Source: Pseudoxanthomonas winnipegensis (GTDB lineage Bacteria; Pseudomonadota; Gammaproteobacteria; Xanthomonadales; Xanthomonadaceae). From it: 64,000 nt of DNA. The DNA is taken from positions 124,001 through 188,000 of the forward strand of contig NZ_SHMH01000009.1 of the NCBI RefSeq assembly GCF_004283755.1. Reading direction: 5' to 3'. A model generated the notes under the pieces. It had not been told where the DNA came from. It saw nothing but the letters and a program-made list of their open reading frames with translations, and ran no database searches. The translations under genes were made by a program, and so were the position numbers. Positions within the stretch are counted from its first letter, which is position 1. Each line of letters opens with the position of its first letter. Positions 1 to 9,654 of the stretch are shown here, piece after piece.

Positions 1-44
1 GCTCGAGTCGAAGACCTGATCCATTCGACGAAAAAGATGAAGAG

Positions 45-74
45 AAGCGCCGGTTTTGCACCGGCGTTTCTTTT
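45..74 (+). terminator. Rho-independent terminator of a gene upstream of the window
   Basis: A CGCCGG / CCGGCG stem, extended by one G-T and two A-T pairs, encloses a 7-base loop (ttttgca) and is followed by TTTCTTTT. It faces right, so it should end a plus-strand gene lying mostly outside the window. One frame of the first 19 bases reads L-E-S-K-T-stop and could be that gene's end, but the stretch is too short to judge. Confidence 0.6.
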
Positions 75-254
75 GGGGCCTGTCTCTCGCCGTGACTTAC
101 GGTGGAATCTCAAGGCACCAACAGAAGCGAAGCGCGACGTCCCTGGATCCCGCTTTCGCGGGAATGCAGATCTGAAAAAGAGAAGGGCCGGATCCTTCGC
201 GGGACCCGGCCTCTCTCGAACACGATCGGCAGCGCGAAGATCGACCGCGCGCGA
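75..254. repeat. Spacer with a half copy of the CCCGCGAAAGCGGG hairpin repeat
   Basis: No gene is visible here. Positions 145-172 carry a single hairpin arm (CTGGATCCCGCTTTCGCGGGAA), a half version of the paired element found near 9851-9936 and 53532-53616. It lies just past the stop of the peptidase gene that follows on the minus strand. Confidence 0.5.
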
Positions 255-2576
255 TCAATCCTTCGGCATCTGCAGGTCGTACTGCGCCGGCGGCGTGCCG
301 CCAGCCAGGTAGCGCACGAAGTAATCCCAGCGCCGGCGCGCGACATAGGCCGTCATCGCCCCATAGCCGTGACGGGCGTTGGGGATCATCAGCATGTCGA
401 AGTCCTTGTTGGCCTTCATCAGCGCGTCGGCCACCAGCAGGGTCAGGTACGGCGGCACGTTGTCGTCCAGCGTGCCGTGCACCAGCATCAGATGGCCCTT
501 GAGGTTGCCGGCCAGCGACTGGTTGGCCTGGGCGTCGTAGTTGCTCTTGCCGTCCTTGCCGACGATCAGCTCGCCCTGGTAGCGCTCGGCCCAGTCGTCC
601 TCGTAGCCGCGGTTGTCGTGGTTGCCGCTCTCCGACCAGGCCACCTTGAACAGGTCCGGGTAGCGCAGGATCGCCGCGGTGGAGGCGTTGCCGCCGCCCG
701 AATGGCCCCAGATGCCGGCGCGCGACAGGTCGATCCACGGATAGCGCGCGGCCAGTTCCTTCATGCCGGCCACCTGGTCGGGCAGCGTGTTGTCGGCCAT
801 GTCGGCGTACCAGGTGTCGTGGAAGGACTTGGAGCGCCACGGCGTGCCCATGCCGTCGATGGCCACCACGATGAAGCCCAGTTCGGCCAGCGACTGGTTG
901 TCGCCGTGCGCGGCCAGGAAGCTGCGCCCGCGCACCGAGCCGGTCTGCGGACCGGGATAGATGTAGTTGACGATCGGGTACTTCTTGGACGGATCGAAGT
1001 TGGACGGCTTGAACAGGATCCCGTACAGGTCGGTCTTGCCGTCGCGCGCCTTGACCGTGAACGGCTCCGGCGGCACCCAGCCGGCGGCCTTCAGGCGGGT
1101 GATGTCGGCCTTGGCGATCTGGGCCACGTCCTTGCCGTCGGCCGCGCTGCGCAGCACGGTCACCGGCGGCACGGTGGTGGTCGAGTACGCATCGACGAAC
1201 AGCTTGCCGTCGGGCGACAGCGCCACGGTATGGTCGGACGCCTCGGGCGTGAGCAGGGTCGGCTCGCCGCCGTCCAGGCTGACCTTCCAGAACTGCTGGT
1301 AATACGGATTCAGGCCGGCGGTGCGGCCGACGCCGCGGAACCACACCGTGCGCGTGGCCGGATCGACCTTGAGCATCTCGGTGACGTTGCCCTCACCGGT
1401 GGTGATGGCGTGCTTGAGCTTGCCGGTGGTCAGGTCGTACAGATACAGCTGGCCCCAGTCGGAGCGCTCGGAGAACCACACCGCCTCGTTGCTGGCCGGC
1501 AGATAGGCCCAGTTGGCCGTGCCGTTGCCGCTCTCGTACTGGGTCTTGACGTGTTCGGAGAACACGGTGCGCACCGCACCGGTGGCCGCGTCGGCGATGC
1601 GGAACCAGGCGTCCTTGTGGAAGCGCGAGGTCGACACGAAGGCCACGGTCTTGCTGTCCGGCGCCCACTTCACATCGTCCCAGCCGCCGTCCGGGCCGCA
1701 GCTGATGTCGTCGCACAGCGTGGAGCGGTGCTGGTCCGGCTCCATCTTCAGGCGCGTGACCTGGCGGGTGGGCACATCGATGATCACCCGCTCGATCATG
1801 GTCACGTGCTTGTCGCCGGGCAGCGGGTACTTCCACGCCTCCAGCTTGGGCGCGCCGACCTTGGTGCTGACCAGGTACATGTCGCTGGTCTTGCGCTGAT
1901 CCTGCTGGAAGGTGGCGATCTTGCGCGAATCCGGCGACCACTCGACGATGGCGCTGTCGGTGTGCTTCCAGCCGGCGTTGTCGGTGGCGTAGCCGTAGTC
2001 CTTGACGCCATCGGTGGTCAGCTGGGTCTCCTTGCCGGTGGCCAGGTCGCGCACCCACAGGTTCCAGTCGCGGATGAAGGCCTCGGACTTCTTGTCCGGC
2101 GACAGGGCGCCGGGCTCGGCGTCCTGCTTGGCGTAGACCTTGGCGCACTTGGCGCTGGCGTCGCAGACCACCTCGGTGCCGCGCATGGCGAAGCGGTAGC
2201 GGCCGTCGGCGGTCAGGGCGATGCCGCGGATGCCCAGCTTGTCGGCCTTGATCGGCTTGTCCTTGGTCTCCAGCAGCGTGTTGAGCGAGGCAGCCAGCGC
2301 CTTGGCGTCGAACAGCGGCGCGGTGGTCCCGGTGGCCGTGTCGGTCTGCAGCAGGCGGTCGCCGCTGGCGTCGTGGTCGGTGTAGACGAAGTGCGTGTCG
2401 TCCAGCCAGGTCACGCGGGTGACGGCGTGGTCGACCAGCGGCTGGGCGAACATCAGCGTGCCGGCGCGGGCGTAGTCGGCGGCCGACACGGTCGGCGTCT
2501 GCGCCCAGGCGCCGGCCGCGCACGCGGCCAGGGCCAAGGCACCGAGCAGGCGCGGGGCGGTGGATTTCAGGAGCAT
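255..2576 (-). CDS. Secreted S9 family peptidase, dipeptidyl-peptidase IV type
   Basis: A serine exopeptidase predicted to remove dipeptides, typically X-Pro, from peptide N-termini outside the cytoplasm. The 773-residue product starts with a signal peptide (MLLKSTAPRLLGALALAACA..., cleavage after AWA near residue 24). A beta-propeller-like DPPIV_N region fills the first two thirds and an alpha/beta hydrolase domain the rest. The nucleophile elbow GHSGGGN places Ser626; the Asp is in HGTLDDNVP and the His in NARHGYG. I chose the ATG at 2576 because it begins the signal peptide, although the frame stays open 18 codons further upstream. Xanthomonadaceae carry several secreted S9 peptidases, so the exact specificity is inferred from the family. 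The gene stands alone, with no obvious operon partner. Confidence 0.9.
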   Translation of the reverse strand: MLLKSTAPRLLGALALAACAAGAWAQTPTVSAADYARAGTLMFAQPLVDHAVTRVTWLDDTHFVYTDHDASGDRLLQTDTATGTTAPLFDAKALAASLNTLLETKDKPIKADKLGIRGIALTADGRYRFAMRGTEVVCDASAKCAKVYAKQDAEPGALSPDKKSEAFIRDWNLWVRDLATGKETQLTTDGVKDYGYATDNAGWKHTDSAIVEWSPDSRKIATFQQDQRKTSDMYLVSTKVGAPKLEAWKYPLPGDKHVTMIERVIIDVPTRQVTRLKMEPDQHRSTLCDDISCGPDGGWDDVKWAPDSKTVAFVSTSRFHKDAWFRIADAATGAVRTVFSEHVKTQYESGNGTANWAYLPASNEAVWFSERSDWGQLYLYDLTTGKLKHAITTGEGNVTEMLKVDPATRTVWFRGVGRTAGLNPYYQQFWKVSLDGGEPTLLTPEASDHTVALSPDGKLFVDAYSTTTVPPVTVLRSAADGKDVAQIAKADITRLKAAGWVPPEPFTVKARDGKTDLYGILFKPSNFDPSKKYPIVNYIYPGPQTGSVRGRSFLAAHGDNQSLAELGFIVVAIDGMGTPWRSKSFHDTWYADMADNTLPDQVAGMKELAARYPWIDLSRAGIWGHSGGGNASTAAILRYPDLFKVAWSESGNHDNRGYEDDWAERYQGELIVGKDGKSNYDAQANQSLAGNLKGHLMLVHGTLDDNVPPYLTLLVADALMKANKDFDMLMIPNARHGYGAMTAYVARRRWDYFVRYLAGGTPPAQYDLQMPKD

Positions 2577-2703
2577 GCGGATCCCCAGGCAATCAGGTGA
2601 AGCGCGCCGGGCACCAGCCCGGCCACGCACGGACCGGTGATCCTACCGTCCCGGCGGTCCGCCCTCCCCTGCCGAAGGTCCTACGCCCGGCGCGGGCGCC
2701 GGC

Positions 2704-3081
2704 TCAGGCGGCCTGGATGCTGGGCGCTTCGCCGCGGATCAGGCGCGCGGCCTGCTGCAGGCTGTAGGGCTTCTGGATGAACTGCACGCCCGGCGGCAGC
2801 TCGGGCAGCTGGTGGCGGGCATGGCCGGAGGCCAGCACGATGCGCACCTGCGGCCAGCGCTGGGCCACGCGCATGCTCAGCTCGGCGCCGCTCATCTGGC
2901 CGGGCATGTAGACGTCGGTGAACAACACGTCGACCTGCGGCCCTTCGGCCAGCAGCTCCAGCGCCGCGGCGGCGTCGGCCAGCGTGACCACCTCCATGCC
3001 CATCTGCACGAACACGTCGGACATCAGCTCGCGCAGGTCGGCCTGATCTTCGACAAAGAGAATGCGCAGCGGCTTGGACAT
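2704..3081 (-). CDS. Single-domain response regulator (receiver only)
   Basis: A 125-residue CheY-like receiver with no output domain. The acidic pair is at E11-D12 (FVEDQ), the phospho-acceptor Asp is D56 in DVLFTDVYMPG, and the conserved Lys is in FIQKPYS. The start at MSKPLRILFVED is the natural start of the fold; the open frame runs further upstream but is not protein-like. It is transcribed away from the hybrid kinase gene across a 228-bp gap, which makes it a likely phosphotransfer partner or phosphate sink for the kinases of the adjacent operon. That pairing is inferred from position only. Confidence 0.88.
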   Translation of the reverse strand: MSKPLRILFVEDQADLRELMSDVFVQMGMEVVTLADAAAALELLAEGPQVDVLFTDVYMPGQMSGAELSMRVAQRWPQVRIVLASGHARHQLPELPPGVQFIQKPYSLQQAARLIRGEAPSIQAA

Positions 3082-3309
3082 GGGAATAACACCGGGAAGA
3101 GAGCGAGAGAAGCGGGACGGCACGACCCGGCAGGATGACACAGCGTCGCCCGCCGGAACGCGCAGCGAGGCGAGGAGGCGGACACAGGCATTCTTCGAAG
3201 TCGCCATGTGAAGGCCGCGTGGAGACCGCGCGGCGGCGCAGGCGCTGCACGTGATCTGCGCGTGATCTCGGCTACCATCGGGGGTCTTTTTTCCAGCCGT
3301 ACGCGCACC

Positions 3310-6300
3310 ATGCAAATCTCCAATACCTCGCGGGACGCCTGGATCTGGGCCGCCGCGGCCGGCCTGCTGATCCTCACCCTGGGCCTGGAGCTGGTGACGC
3401 CGCTGGGCTATGCGGTCTGGCTGGTCCATTTCTTCGCCGTGGCGATCACCAACTTCCAGTCGCGCCCGCGCGTGCCGCTGCTGGTGGCGGTGCTGGCCTG
3501 CGTGCTGGTGGCGATCGGGTTCCAGGTGGCCCCGGCCAGCACCAACTCCTCGTTCTCGGCGGTCAATCGCACCTTCGGCGGCCTGTGCTTCCTGGGCATG
3601 GGCATGATCACCATGCAGGGCATCCGCGCGCGCATGTCCGCCCAGCGTGCGCTGTGGCTGCAGGAGCGTCAGACCGCGGTGGCCGCGGCCGTGCAGGGCG
3701 ACCTGTCGCCGCAGGAGCTGGCCCAGCACGCGCTGGGCGCGCTATGCCAGGCCACCGGTGCGCACGTCGGCGCGCTGTACCGCCTGCTCGGCGAGCGCCT
3801 GGTGCTGAGCGGCGGCATCGCGCTGCCGGCCGGCATGGCCAGCGAGATTCCCGCCAGCGAGGGCCAGCTGGGCGAAGCGGTGCGCCTGAAGCAGGTCCGC
3901 CAGCTGCGCGCCGTCGATGCTTCGCACGTGCAGATCCAGACCGGCCTGGGCCGCAGCGCGCCGGGCGAGCTGATGCTGGCGCCGGTCACCGCCGATGGCC
4001 GCGTGGTCGGCGCGATCGAACTGGGCCGCAGCGGCGTGGCCCACAGCGACGGCCGCGCCCTGGCCCTGCTGGAGCGCTGCATGGACATCATCGGCGTGGC
4101 CCTGCGCACCGCGCAGCTGCGCGCCGATCTGGTCGAGCTGCTGGAGCAGACCCAGCGCCAGAGCGAGGAGCTGCAGGCCCAGCAGGAAGAGCTGCGCGTG
4201 GCCAACGAGGAGCTGGAGGAGCAGAGCCGCAGTCTGCAGCAGTCCCAGGCCAACCTGGAGCAGCAGCAGGCCGAGCTGGAACAGATCAACGTGCACTTGG
4301 AAGAGCGCACCCACGAGCTGGAGGAGCAGCGCCGCTCGCTGCTGGCCGCGCAGGACGAGCTGGTGCGCAGCGGCAAGGAGCTGGAGGCCGCCTCGCAGTA
4401 CAAGTCCGAGTTCCTGGCCAACATGTCCCACGAGCTGCGCACCCCGCTGAACAGCTCGCTGATCCTGGCCAAGCTGCTGGCCGACAACCGCGAGGGCACG
4501 CTCAGCGCCGAGCAGATCAAGTACGCCCAGGCCATCCACTCGTCCAACAACGACCTGCTGGCGCTGATCAACGACATCCTGGACCTGTCCAAGATCGAGG
4601 CCGGCCAGGTCGAGCTGTCCGAGGACAACATCGCCGTGGCGCCGCTGCTGGTGCGCCTGCGCGAGACCTTCGAGCCGCTGGCCGCGCAGAAGGCGCTGGG
4701 GCTGGACATCCGCGCCGAGCCCGGCGCGCCGGAGCGGCTGACCATCGACGCCCAGCGCCTGCAGCAGGTGCTCAAGAACCTGCTGGCCAACGCGGTCAAG
4801 TTCACCGAGCACGGCCACGTCGCCCTGGTCGTGCAGGGGCACGGCGTGGGCCGGGTGCGCTTCGTGGTCAGCGACACCGGCATCGGCATCGCCAAGGCGC
4901 AGACCGGGGTGATCTTCGAGGCCTTCCGCCAGGCCGATGGCAGCACCCAGCGCCGCTTCGGCGGCACCGGCCTGGGGCTGTCGATCTCGCGCGATCTGGC
5001 CCAGCGCATGGGCGGCACCATCACCGTGGACAGCGAGCCCGGCCGCGGCAGTACCTTCATCTTGGAGCTGCCGGTGGAAGGCGCGCCGCAGACGCCCGAC
5101 ACGCCGGTGACGCCGCGCGCGCCCGAGCCGGCCGTGCGTGCGGCCGCGACGCCCGCGCCCGCCGCCGCGCCGGCGCCCGCCCCTGCCGCGAGCAGCACCC
5201 CAGCGCCGGCACCGAGCGCGTTCGACGACCGCGACCGCCGCACCCGCCCGGGCCGCGCGATCCTGGCGGTGGAGGACGACGCCGCCTTCGCCCAGGCGCT
5301 GGTCGAGCTGGCCCACGACATGGACTTCGACTGCGTGGTGGCCGGCTCGGCGCAGGAGGCCATCGCCCTGGCGCCGCAGATCCAGCCCAGCGGCGTGCTG
5401 CTGGACGTCGGCCTGCCCGACATCTCCGGCCTGAGCGTGCTCGAACAGCTCAAGCGCGACCCGGCCACGCGCCACATCCCGGTGCACGTGATGTCCGCGC
5501 AGGAGCGCGCGCAGGTCTCGCTGGAACTGGGCGCGGTGGGCTTCCTGCTCAAGCCGGCCACGCGCGAGCGGCTGGTGGCGGCGATCCGCCAGCTGGAGCA
5601 GACCAGCGAGCGCAACATGCGCCGCCTGCTGATCGTCGAGGACGACCGCAACCTGCGCGAGAACCTGCGCCGCCTGCTCGCCCACGAGGGCCTGGACATC
5701 ACCGCGGTGGGCAGCATCGCCGAGGCGATGGAACAGCTGGCCGCGGTGACCTTCGACTGCATGGTCACCGACCTGGCGCTGCCCGACGGCAGCGGCTACG
5801 ACCTGCTCGAGCGCATGGGCGAGCGCGAATCCGGGGCGTTCCCGCCGGTGATCGTCTACACCGGCCGCGCGCTGACCCGCGAGGAGGAGCAGCGCCTGCG
5901 CCGCTATTCCAAGAGCATCATCATCAAGGGCGCGCGCTCGCCGGAGCGGCTGCTGGACGAGGTGACCCTGTTCCTGCACAGCGTCGAGGCCTCGCTGCCC
6001 AGCGACCAGCAGCGCCTGCTGCGCGAGGCGCGCAAGCGCGATGCGGTGCTGGACGGGCGCACGATCCTGCTGGCCGAGGACGACGTGCGCAACATCTTCG
6101 CCCTGTCCAGCGTGCTCGAGCCGCTCGGGGTGAAGCTGGAGATCGCGCGCAACGGCCGCGAGGCGGTCGAGCGCCTGGAGCAGGACAAGGAGGTGGACCT
6201 GGTGCTGATGGACATCATGATGCCGGAGATGGACGGGCTGACCGCGATGCGGCACATCCGCAAGCAGCGCCGCCACCAGCACCTGCCGATCATCGCCCTG

Positions 6301-6426
6301 ACCGCCAAGGCCATGGCCGATGATCGCGAGCGCTGCCTGGAAGCCGGCGCCAACGACTACATCGCCAAGCCCATCGATGTGGACAAGCTGGTCTCGCTGT
6401 GCCGGGTGTGGTGCTCGCGGCAGTGA
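3310..6426 (+). CDS. Membrane hybrid histidine kinase with GAF and three receiver domains
   Basis: A sensor kinase of 1038 residues. Several hydrophobic segments span residues 10-105. A GAF-like domain follows (about 118-270), then a long Glu/Gln-rich coiled coil (about 275-365), HisKA with His374 in MSHELRTP, a HATPase_c domain (N box near 493, DTGIGI near 522), and a Pro/Ala-rich linker. Three receiver domains come last, at about 650-765, 770-885 and 917-1036; all keep the acidic pair and an Asp acceptor ([27 protein letters not shown]). The start at [11 protein letters not shown] lies just before the first membrane segment; an upstream in-frame ATG at 3208 would add 34 basic residues. It heads a four-gene run with stop/start overlaps (CheR, CheB, receiver-kinase). 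The signal sensed is unknown. Confidence 0.9.
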   Translation: MQISNTSRDAWIWAAAAGLLILTLGLELVTPLGYAVWLVHFFAVAITNFQSRPRVPLLVAVLACVLVAIGFQVAPASTNSSFSAVNRTFGGLCFLGMGMITMQGIRARMSAQRALWLQERQTAVAAAVQGDLSPQELAQHALGALCQATGAHVGALYRLLGERLVLSGGIALPAGMASEIPASEGQLGEAVRLKQVRQLRAVDASHVQIQTGLGRSAPGELMLAPVTADGRVVGAIELGRSGVAHSDGRALALLERCMDIIGVALRTAQLRADLVELLEQTQRQSEELQAQQEELRVANEELEEQSRSLQQSQANLEQQQAELEQINVHLEERTHELEEQRRSLLAAQDELVRSGKELEAASQYKSEFLANMSHELRTPLNSSLILAKLLADNREGTLSAEQIKYAQAIHSSNNDLLALINDILDLSKIEAGQVELSEDNIAVAPLLVRLRETFEPLAAQKALGLDIRAEPGAPERLTIDAQRLQQVLKNLLANAVKFTEHGHVALVVQGHGVGRVRFVVSDTGIGIAKAQTGVIFEAFRQADGSTQRRFGGTGLGLSISRDLAQRMGGTITVDSEPGRGSTFILELPVEGAPQTPDTPVTPRAPEPAVRAAATPAPAAAPAPAPAASSTPAPAPSAFDDRDRRTRPGRAILAVEDDAAFAQALVELAHDMDFDCVVAGSAQEAIALAPQIQPSGVLLDVGLPDISGLSVLEQLKRDPATRHIPVHVMSAQERAQVSLELGAVGFLLKPATRERLVAAIRQLEQTSERNMRRLLIVEDDRNLRENLRRLLAHEGLDITAVGSIAEAMEQLAAVTFDCMVTDLALPDGSGYDLLERMGERESGAFPPVIVYTGRALTREEEQRLRRYSKSIIIKGARSPERLLDEVTLFLHSVEASLPSDQQRLLREARKRDAVLDGRTILLAEDDVRNIFALSSVLEPLGVKLEIARNGREAVERLEQDKEVDLVLMDIMMPEMDGLTAMRHIRKQRRHQHLPIIALTAKAMADDRERCLEAGANDYIAKPIDVDKLVSLCRVWCSRQ

Positions 6427-7247
6427 ACGAGGCCGAGCTGTTCGATCTGGAGCTGTCGCTGCTGCTGGAGGCGATCTACCGGCGCTACCACTACGACTTC
6501 CGCCAGTACGCCATGTCCTCGCTGCGCCGGCGCGTGCGCCATGCGATGGCGCGGCTGGACTGCGACACGGTGGCGCAGCTGCAGCACCGACTGCTGCACG
6601 ACCCGGCGCTGTTCGCCCAGTCGCTGCAGTACTTCACCGTGCAGGTCTCGGAGATGTTCCGCGACCCGGCCTACTTCGCCGCGCTGCGCGCGCAGGTGCT
6701 GCCGGTGCTGCGCACCTATCCCTCGATCAAGCTGTGGGTGGCCGGCTGCAGCACCGGCGAAGAGGTCTGGTCGCTGGCGATCCTGCTGCGCGAGGAAGGC
6801 CTGCTGGAGCGCACGATCCTCTACGCCACCGACATCAACACCGAGGCGCTGGCCCAGGCCGAGGCCGGCATCTTCCCGATCGACCGGCTGGCGCTGTTCA
6901 GCCGCAACTATCTGGACGCCGGCGGCAGCGGCTCGCTGGCCGATTACTACACCACCGCCTACAACGGGGCGGTGTTCGACCGCAGCCTGCGCCGCAACGT
7001 GGTCTTCGCCGACCATAGCCTGGCCACCGACACGGTGTTCTCCGAAGTGCACCTGGTGTCGTGCCGCAACGTGCTGATCTACTTCAACCGCGCCTTGCAG
7101 GACCGCGCGATCGGGCTGTTCCAGGAGGCGCTGGTGCATCGCGGCTTCCTTGGCCTGGGCAGCAAGGAGTCGCTGCAGTTCGGGCCGCATGCCGGCGCGT
7201 TCGAGGTGGTCAGCCGCGAGCAGCGCCTGTACCGGAAGGTTGCATGA
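6423..7247 (+). CDS. CheR-type protein-glutamate methyltransferase
   Basis: An S-adenosylmethionine-dependent methyltransferase of the CheR family, which methylates Glu side chains of chemoreceptors. The product of about 274 residues has the helical N-terminal domain (LLLEAIYRRYHYDFRQYA) and the SAM-binding motif VAGCSTGEEVWSLAI. It also has the YATDINTEAL and CRNVLIYF motifs of the catalytic core. The start is most likely the GTG at 6423, whose TG overlaps the TGA of the upstream kinase gene; GTGs at 6411 and 6399 are alternatives. It overlaps cheB downstream by ATGA. No methyl-accepting receptor, CheA or CheW gene lies in the window, so its substrate here is not the usual one or is encoded elsewhere. 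Confidence 0.88.
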   Translation: MNEAELFDLELSLLLEAIYRRYHYDFRQYAMSSLRRRVRHAMARLDCDTVAQLQHRLLHDPALFAQSLQYFTVQVSEMFRDPAYFAALRAQVLPVLRTYPSIKLWVAGCSTGEEVWSLAILLREEGLLERTILYATDINTEALAQAEAGIFPIDRLALFSRNYLDAGGSGSLADYYTTAYNGAVFDRSLRRNVVFADHSLATDTVFSEVHLVSCRNVLIYFNRALQDRAIGLFQEALVHRGFLGLGSKESLQFGPHAGAFEVVSREQRLYRKVA

Positions 7248-7825
7248 AGCTGCCCAGCGGCCACGACCTGGATGCCATCGTCATCGGCGCCTCGGCCGGC
7301 GGCGTGATGGCGCTGCAGACGCTGCTGGCCAGCCTGCCGGCCACGCTGAGCCAGCCGGTGCTGATCGTGCTGCACCTGCCGCGCGACCGGCCCAGCAAGG
7401 TGGCGCAGATCGTCGGCGCGCACTGCGCGCTGGAGGTGGACGAGGCGCAGGACAAGCAGCCGCTGCGCGCCGGCCAGGTGCTGATCGCCCCGCCGGACTA
7501 TCACCTGCTGGTCGAGGACGCCGGCCATGTGGCGCTGTCGCTGGACGAGCCGGTGCTGTTCTCGCGGCCGGCGATCGACCCGCTGTTCGAGACCGCCGCC
7601 GAGGTCTTCGGCCCGCGCCTGCTGGCGATCCTGCTCACCGGCGCCAGCAGCGACGGCAGCGAGGGCGTCGCCGCGGTGCGCCGCGCCGGCGGCACCGCCT
7701 GGATCCAGACCCCGGCCGATGCGTCCTCACCGCTGATGCCCGCCTCGGCCCTGGCCCGCGCCGGTGCGGACGCCGTTATTTCCCTGGCAGAACTCTGCCA
7801 CCACCTCTCGGCCCTTTCTCGATGA
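7244..7825 (+). CDS. CheB-type methylesterase lacking a receiver domain
   Basis: A protein-glutamate methylesterase of 193 residues consisting only of the CheB catalytic domain. The nucleophile Ser is in GASAGGV, the His in LHLPRDRPSK and the Asp in TGASSDGSEG. Classical CheB is about 350 residues, with an N-terminal receiver that restrains the enzyme; that part is absent here, so control must come from elsewhere, perhaps from the kinases encoded on each side. The start ATG overlaps the cheR stop (ATGA) and its own stop overlaps the next start (ATGA), so all four proteins are probably made in coordinated amounts. Confidence 0.88.
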   Translation: MKLPSGHDLDAIVIGASAGGVMALQTLLASLPATLSQPVLIVLHLPRDRPSKVAQIVGAHCALEVDEAQDKQPLRAGQVLIAPPDYHLLVEDAGHVALSLDEPVLFSRPAIDPLFETAAEVFGPRLLAILLTGASSDGSEGVAAVRRAGGTAWIQTPADASSPLMPASALARAGADAVISLAELCHHLSALSR

Positions 7826-8940
7826 ATCTCAATCTCACGCCCCAGGACGCGCCGACCGGCGAGCCGATCAACCTGCTGATCGTCGACGACGTCCAGGAGA
7901 ACCTGATCGCGATGGAGGCGCTGCTGCGCCGCGCCGACCTCAACATCCTGTGCGCCTCCTCCGGCGCGCAGGCGCTGGAGCTGCTGCTGACCCACGAGGT
8001 CGCCCTGGCGCTGCTGGACGTGCACATGCCGGAGATGGACGGCTTCGCCCTGGCCGAGCTGATGCGCGGCTCGCAGCGCACCCGGCAGGTGCCGATCATC
8101 TTCCTCACCGCCTCGCCCAACGATCCGCTGCGCGCGTTCAAGGGCTACGAGGCCGGCGCGGTGGACTTCCTGCACAAGCCGATCGAGACGCACGTGATCC
8201 TGGGCAAGGTGCAGATCTTCGTCGAGCTCTACGAGCAGCGCCGACTGCTGGCGCGCCGCAACGCCGAGCTGGAACGCGCGCTGGAGCTCAACGAGACCAT
8301 GACCGCCGTGCTCACCCACGACCTGCGCACGCCGCTGTCGGTGGTGCTGCTGTGCGCTGAGAAGCTGGGCGTGGAGCTGCCGCCGGACGCCTCGGCACAG
8401 CGCACACTGGGCTTCCTGGAAAGCAGCGGACGGCGTATGGCGCGCATGGTCGAGCAGCTGCTGGACTTCTCGCGCATCCGCACCCGCGGCCTGCGCATGA
8501 GCTTCGTCGCACAGGACCTGCAGCCGCTGACCGCTGGCGCGGTGGAGGAGTTCCGCCAGGCCAAGCCCGGCAGCGTGCTGCGCCTGGCCTGCACCGGCGA
8601 TCTGGTGGCCGACGTCGACGCCGACCGCTACGCCCAGATCCTCTCCAACCTGCTGGGCAATGCGCTCGAGCACGGCGGCGGCGAGCCGGTCGAGGTCAGC
8701 CTGGACGGCAGCGAGAACGCGCACGTGCGGCTGATGGTGAGCAATGTCGGCGCGATTTCCGACGAGCTGCTGCCGCGGCTGTTCGAGCCGTTCAAGGGCC
8801 GCTTCAGCGCCAGCAGCGGCCTGGGCCTGGGCCTGTACATCGCCGACCAGTTCGTGCGCGCCCACGGCGGCCTGCTCAGCGCGCGCAACGCCGACGGCAA
8901 GGTCGTGATGGAAGCCCTGCTCTCGCGCCGCAACCGCTGA
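7822..8940 (+). CDS. Receiver-histidine kinase (REC-HisKA-HATPase)
   Basis: A soluble two-component protein of 372 residues with the receiver at the N-terminus: acidic pair in IVDDVQEN, acceptor D66 in LLDVHMPEMDG, Lys in FLHKPIE. A HisKA domain follows with His166 in LTHDLRTPL, then HATPase_c (NLLGNALEHGG, GLGLGLYIADQ). No membrane segment is visible. It could be activated by phosphotransfer from the upstream hybrid kinase, giving a kinase-to-kinase relay; this is inference from the domain order and the operon. Its stop lies 12 bp from the stop of the convergent PAQR gene. Confidence 0.88.
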   Translation: MNLNLTPQDAPTGEPINLLIVDDVQENLIAMEALLRRADLNILCASSGAQALELLLTHEVALALLDVHMPEMDGFALAELMRGSQRTRQVPIIFLTASPNDPLRAFKGYEAGAVDFLHKPIETHVILGKVQIFVELYEQRRLLARRNAELERALELNETMTAVLTHDLRTPLSVVLLCAEKLGVELPPDASAQRTLGFLESSGRRMARMVEQLLDFSRIRTRGLRMSFVAQDLQPLTAGAVEEFRQAKPGSVLRLACTGDLVADVDADRYAQILSNLLGNALEHGGGEPVEVSLDGSENAHVRLMVSNVGAISDELLPRLFEPFKGRFSASSGLGLGLYIADQFVRAHGGLLSARNADGKVVMEALLSRRNR

Positions 8941-8952
8941 AAAACCCCGCCT

Positions 8953-9654
8953 TCAGGCCGCCGGCAGCGGCCGCAGGCACAGCCAGATCGCCGCCCAGTG
9001 CGCCAGCGCACCGCCCAGCACATGGGCGTGCCACAGCGCGCGGTTGTAGACCATCGACTTGCGCACGTAGAAGCCCACGCCGATGGTGTAGATCAGCCCA
9101 CCGGCGGCGATCAGCCACAGCACCGCCGTCGGCAGCCCGGCCACCATCGGCTTGATCGCGACCATGCCGACCCAGCCCAGCAGCAGATAGATCGCCACCC
9201 AGAAGCCTTTGCCCAGCCCGGGCAGGCACAGCTTGGCGAACACCCCGAACAGCGCCACGCCCCAGACCACGCCGATCATCGACCAGCGCCAGGTGCCGGA
9301 CAGCGCCAGCACCAGCAGCGGCGTGTAGGAGCCGGCGATCATCACGAAGATGCCGGCGTGATCGAGCTTGCGCAGCACCGGCTGCCGCGCGGGCGCGGCG
9401 AAGTTGTACGCCGCCGAGCAGGCGAACATCACCAGCAGCCCCAGCGCGTAGACGCAGGTAGCCAGCAGCAGGGCCTCGTTGGCCGCCGCGCGCCAGAGCA
9501 TGGCCGCGCCGCCGCCGATGGCCAGCGCCAGCCCGGCGACGTGGACGATCAGGTCGGCGCGACGCGCGCCAGCGGTCTGGTAATGCGGTACGGAAGACGA
9601 AGACGCGGACACGGGCGGATCGATGCAACGTGGGGATCGACAGGATACGCGCAT
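8953..9654 (-). CDS. Hemolysin III / PAQR family membrane protein
   Basis: An integral membrane protein of 219-233 residues with about seven hydrophobic helices. It shows the family's conserved motifs: HVAGL at the start of the first helix, LDHAGIFVMIAGSYTPL in the middle, and HAHVLGGALAHWAAIW near the end, whose His residues bind metal in characterised PAQR proteins. Bacterial members (YqfA, hemolysin III) have poorly defined roles in membrane homeostasis. The ATG at 9654 gives 233 residues; a GTG at 9612 gives 219, closer to the family length. Neither has a clear ribosome binding site. Confidence 0.85.
   Translation of the reverse strand: MRVSCRSPRCIDPPVSASSSSVPHYQTAGARRADLIVHVAGLALAIGGGAAMLWRAAANEALLLATCVYALGLLVMFACSAAYNFAAPARQPVLRKLDHAGIFVMIAGSYTPLLVLALSGTWRWSMIGVVWGVALFGVFAKLCLPGLGKGFWVAIYLLLGWVGMVAIKPMVAGLPTAVLWLIAAGGLIYTIGVGFYVRKSMVYNRALWHAHVLGGALAHWAAIWLCLRPLPAA

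Noticed and set aside
102-2600. 832-codon plus-strand open frame opposite the DPP-IV gene
   Set aside because: It is the complement of a gene with complete catalytic motifs; its translation is Val/Gly/Arg-rich with no domain. High GC removes stops from antisense frames.
3742-6282. Long minus-strand frame (846 codons) opposite the hybrid kinase
   Set aside because: Rich in His, Gln and Leu with no recognisable fold; an antisense shadow of a GC-rich gene.
3585-6323. Long second frame (912 codons) inside the hybrid kinase gene
   Set aside because: The product is Ala/Gly/Arg/Pro-rich without domains, while the first frame encodes kinase and receiver motifs throughout.
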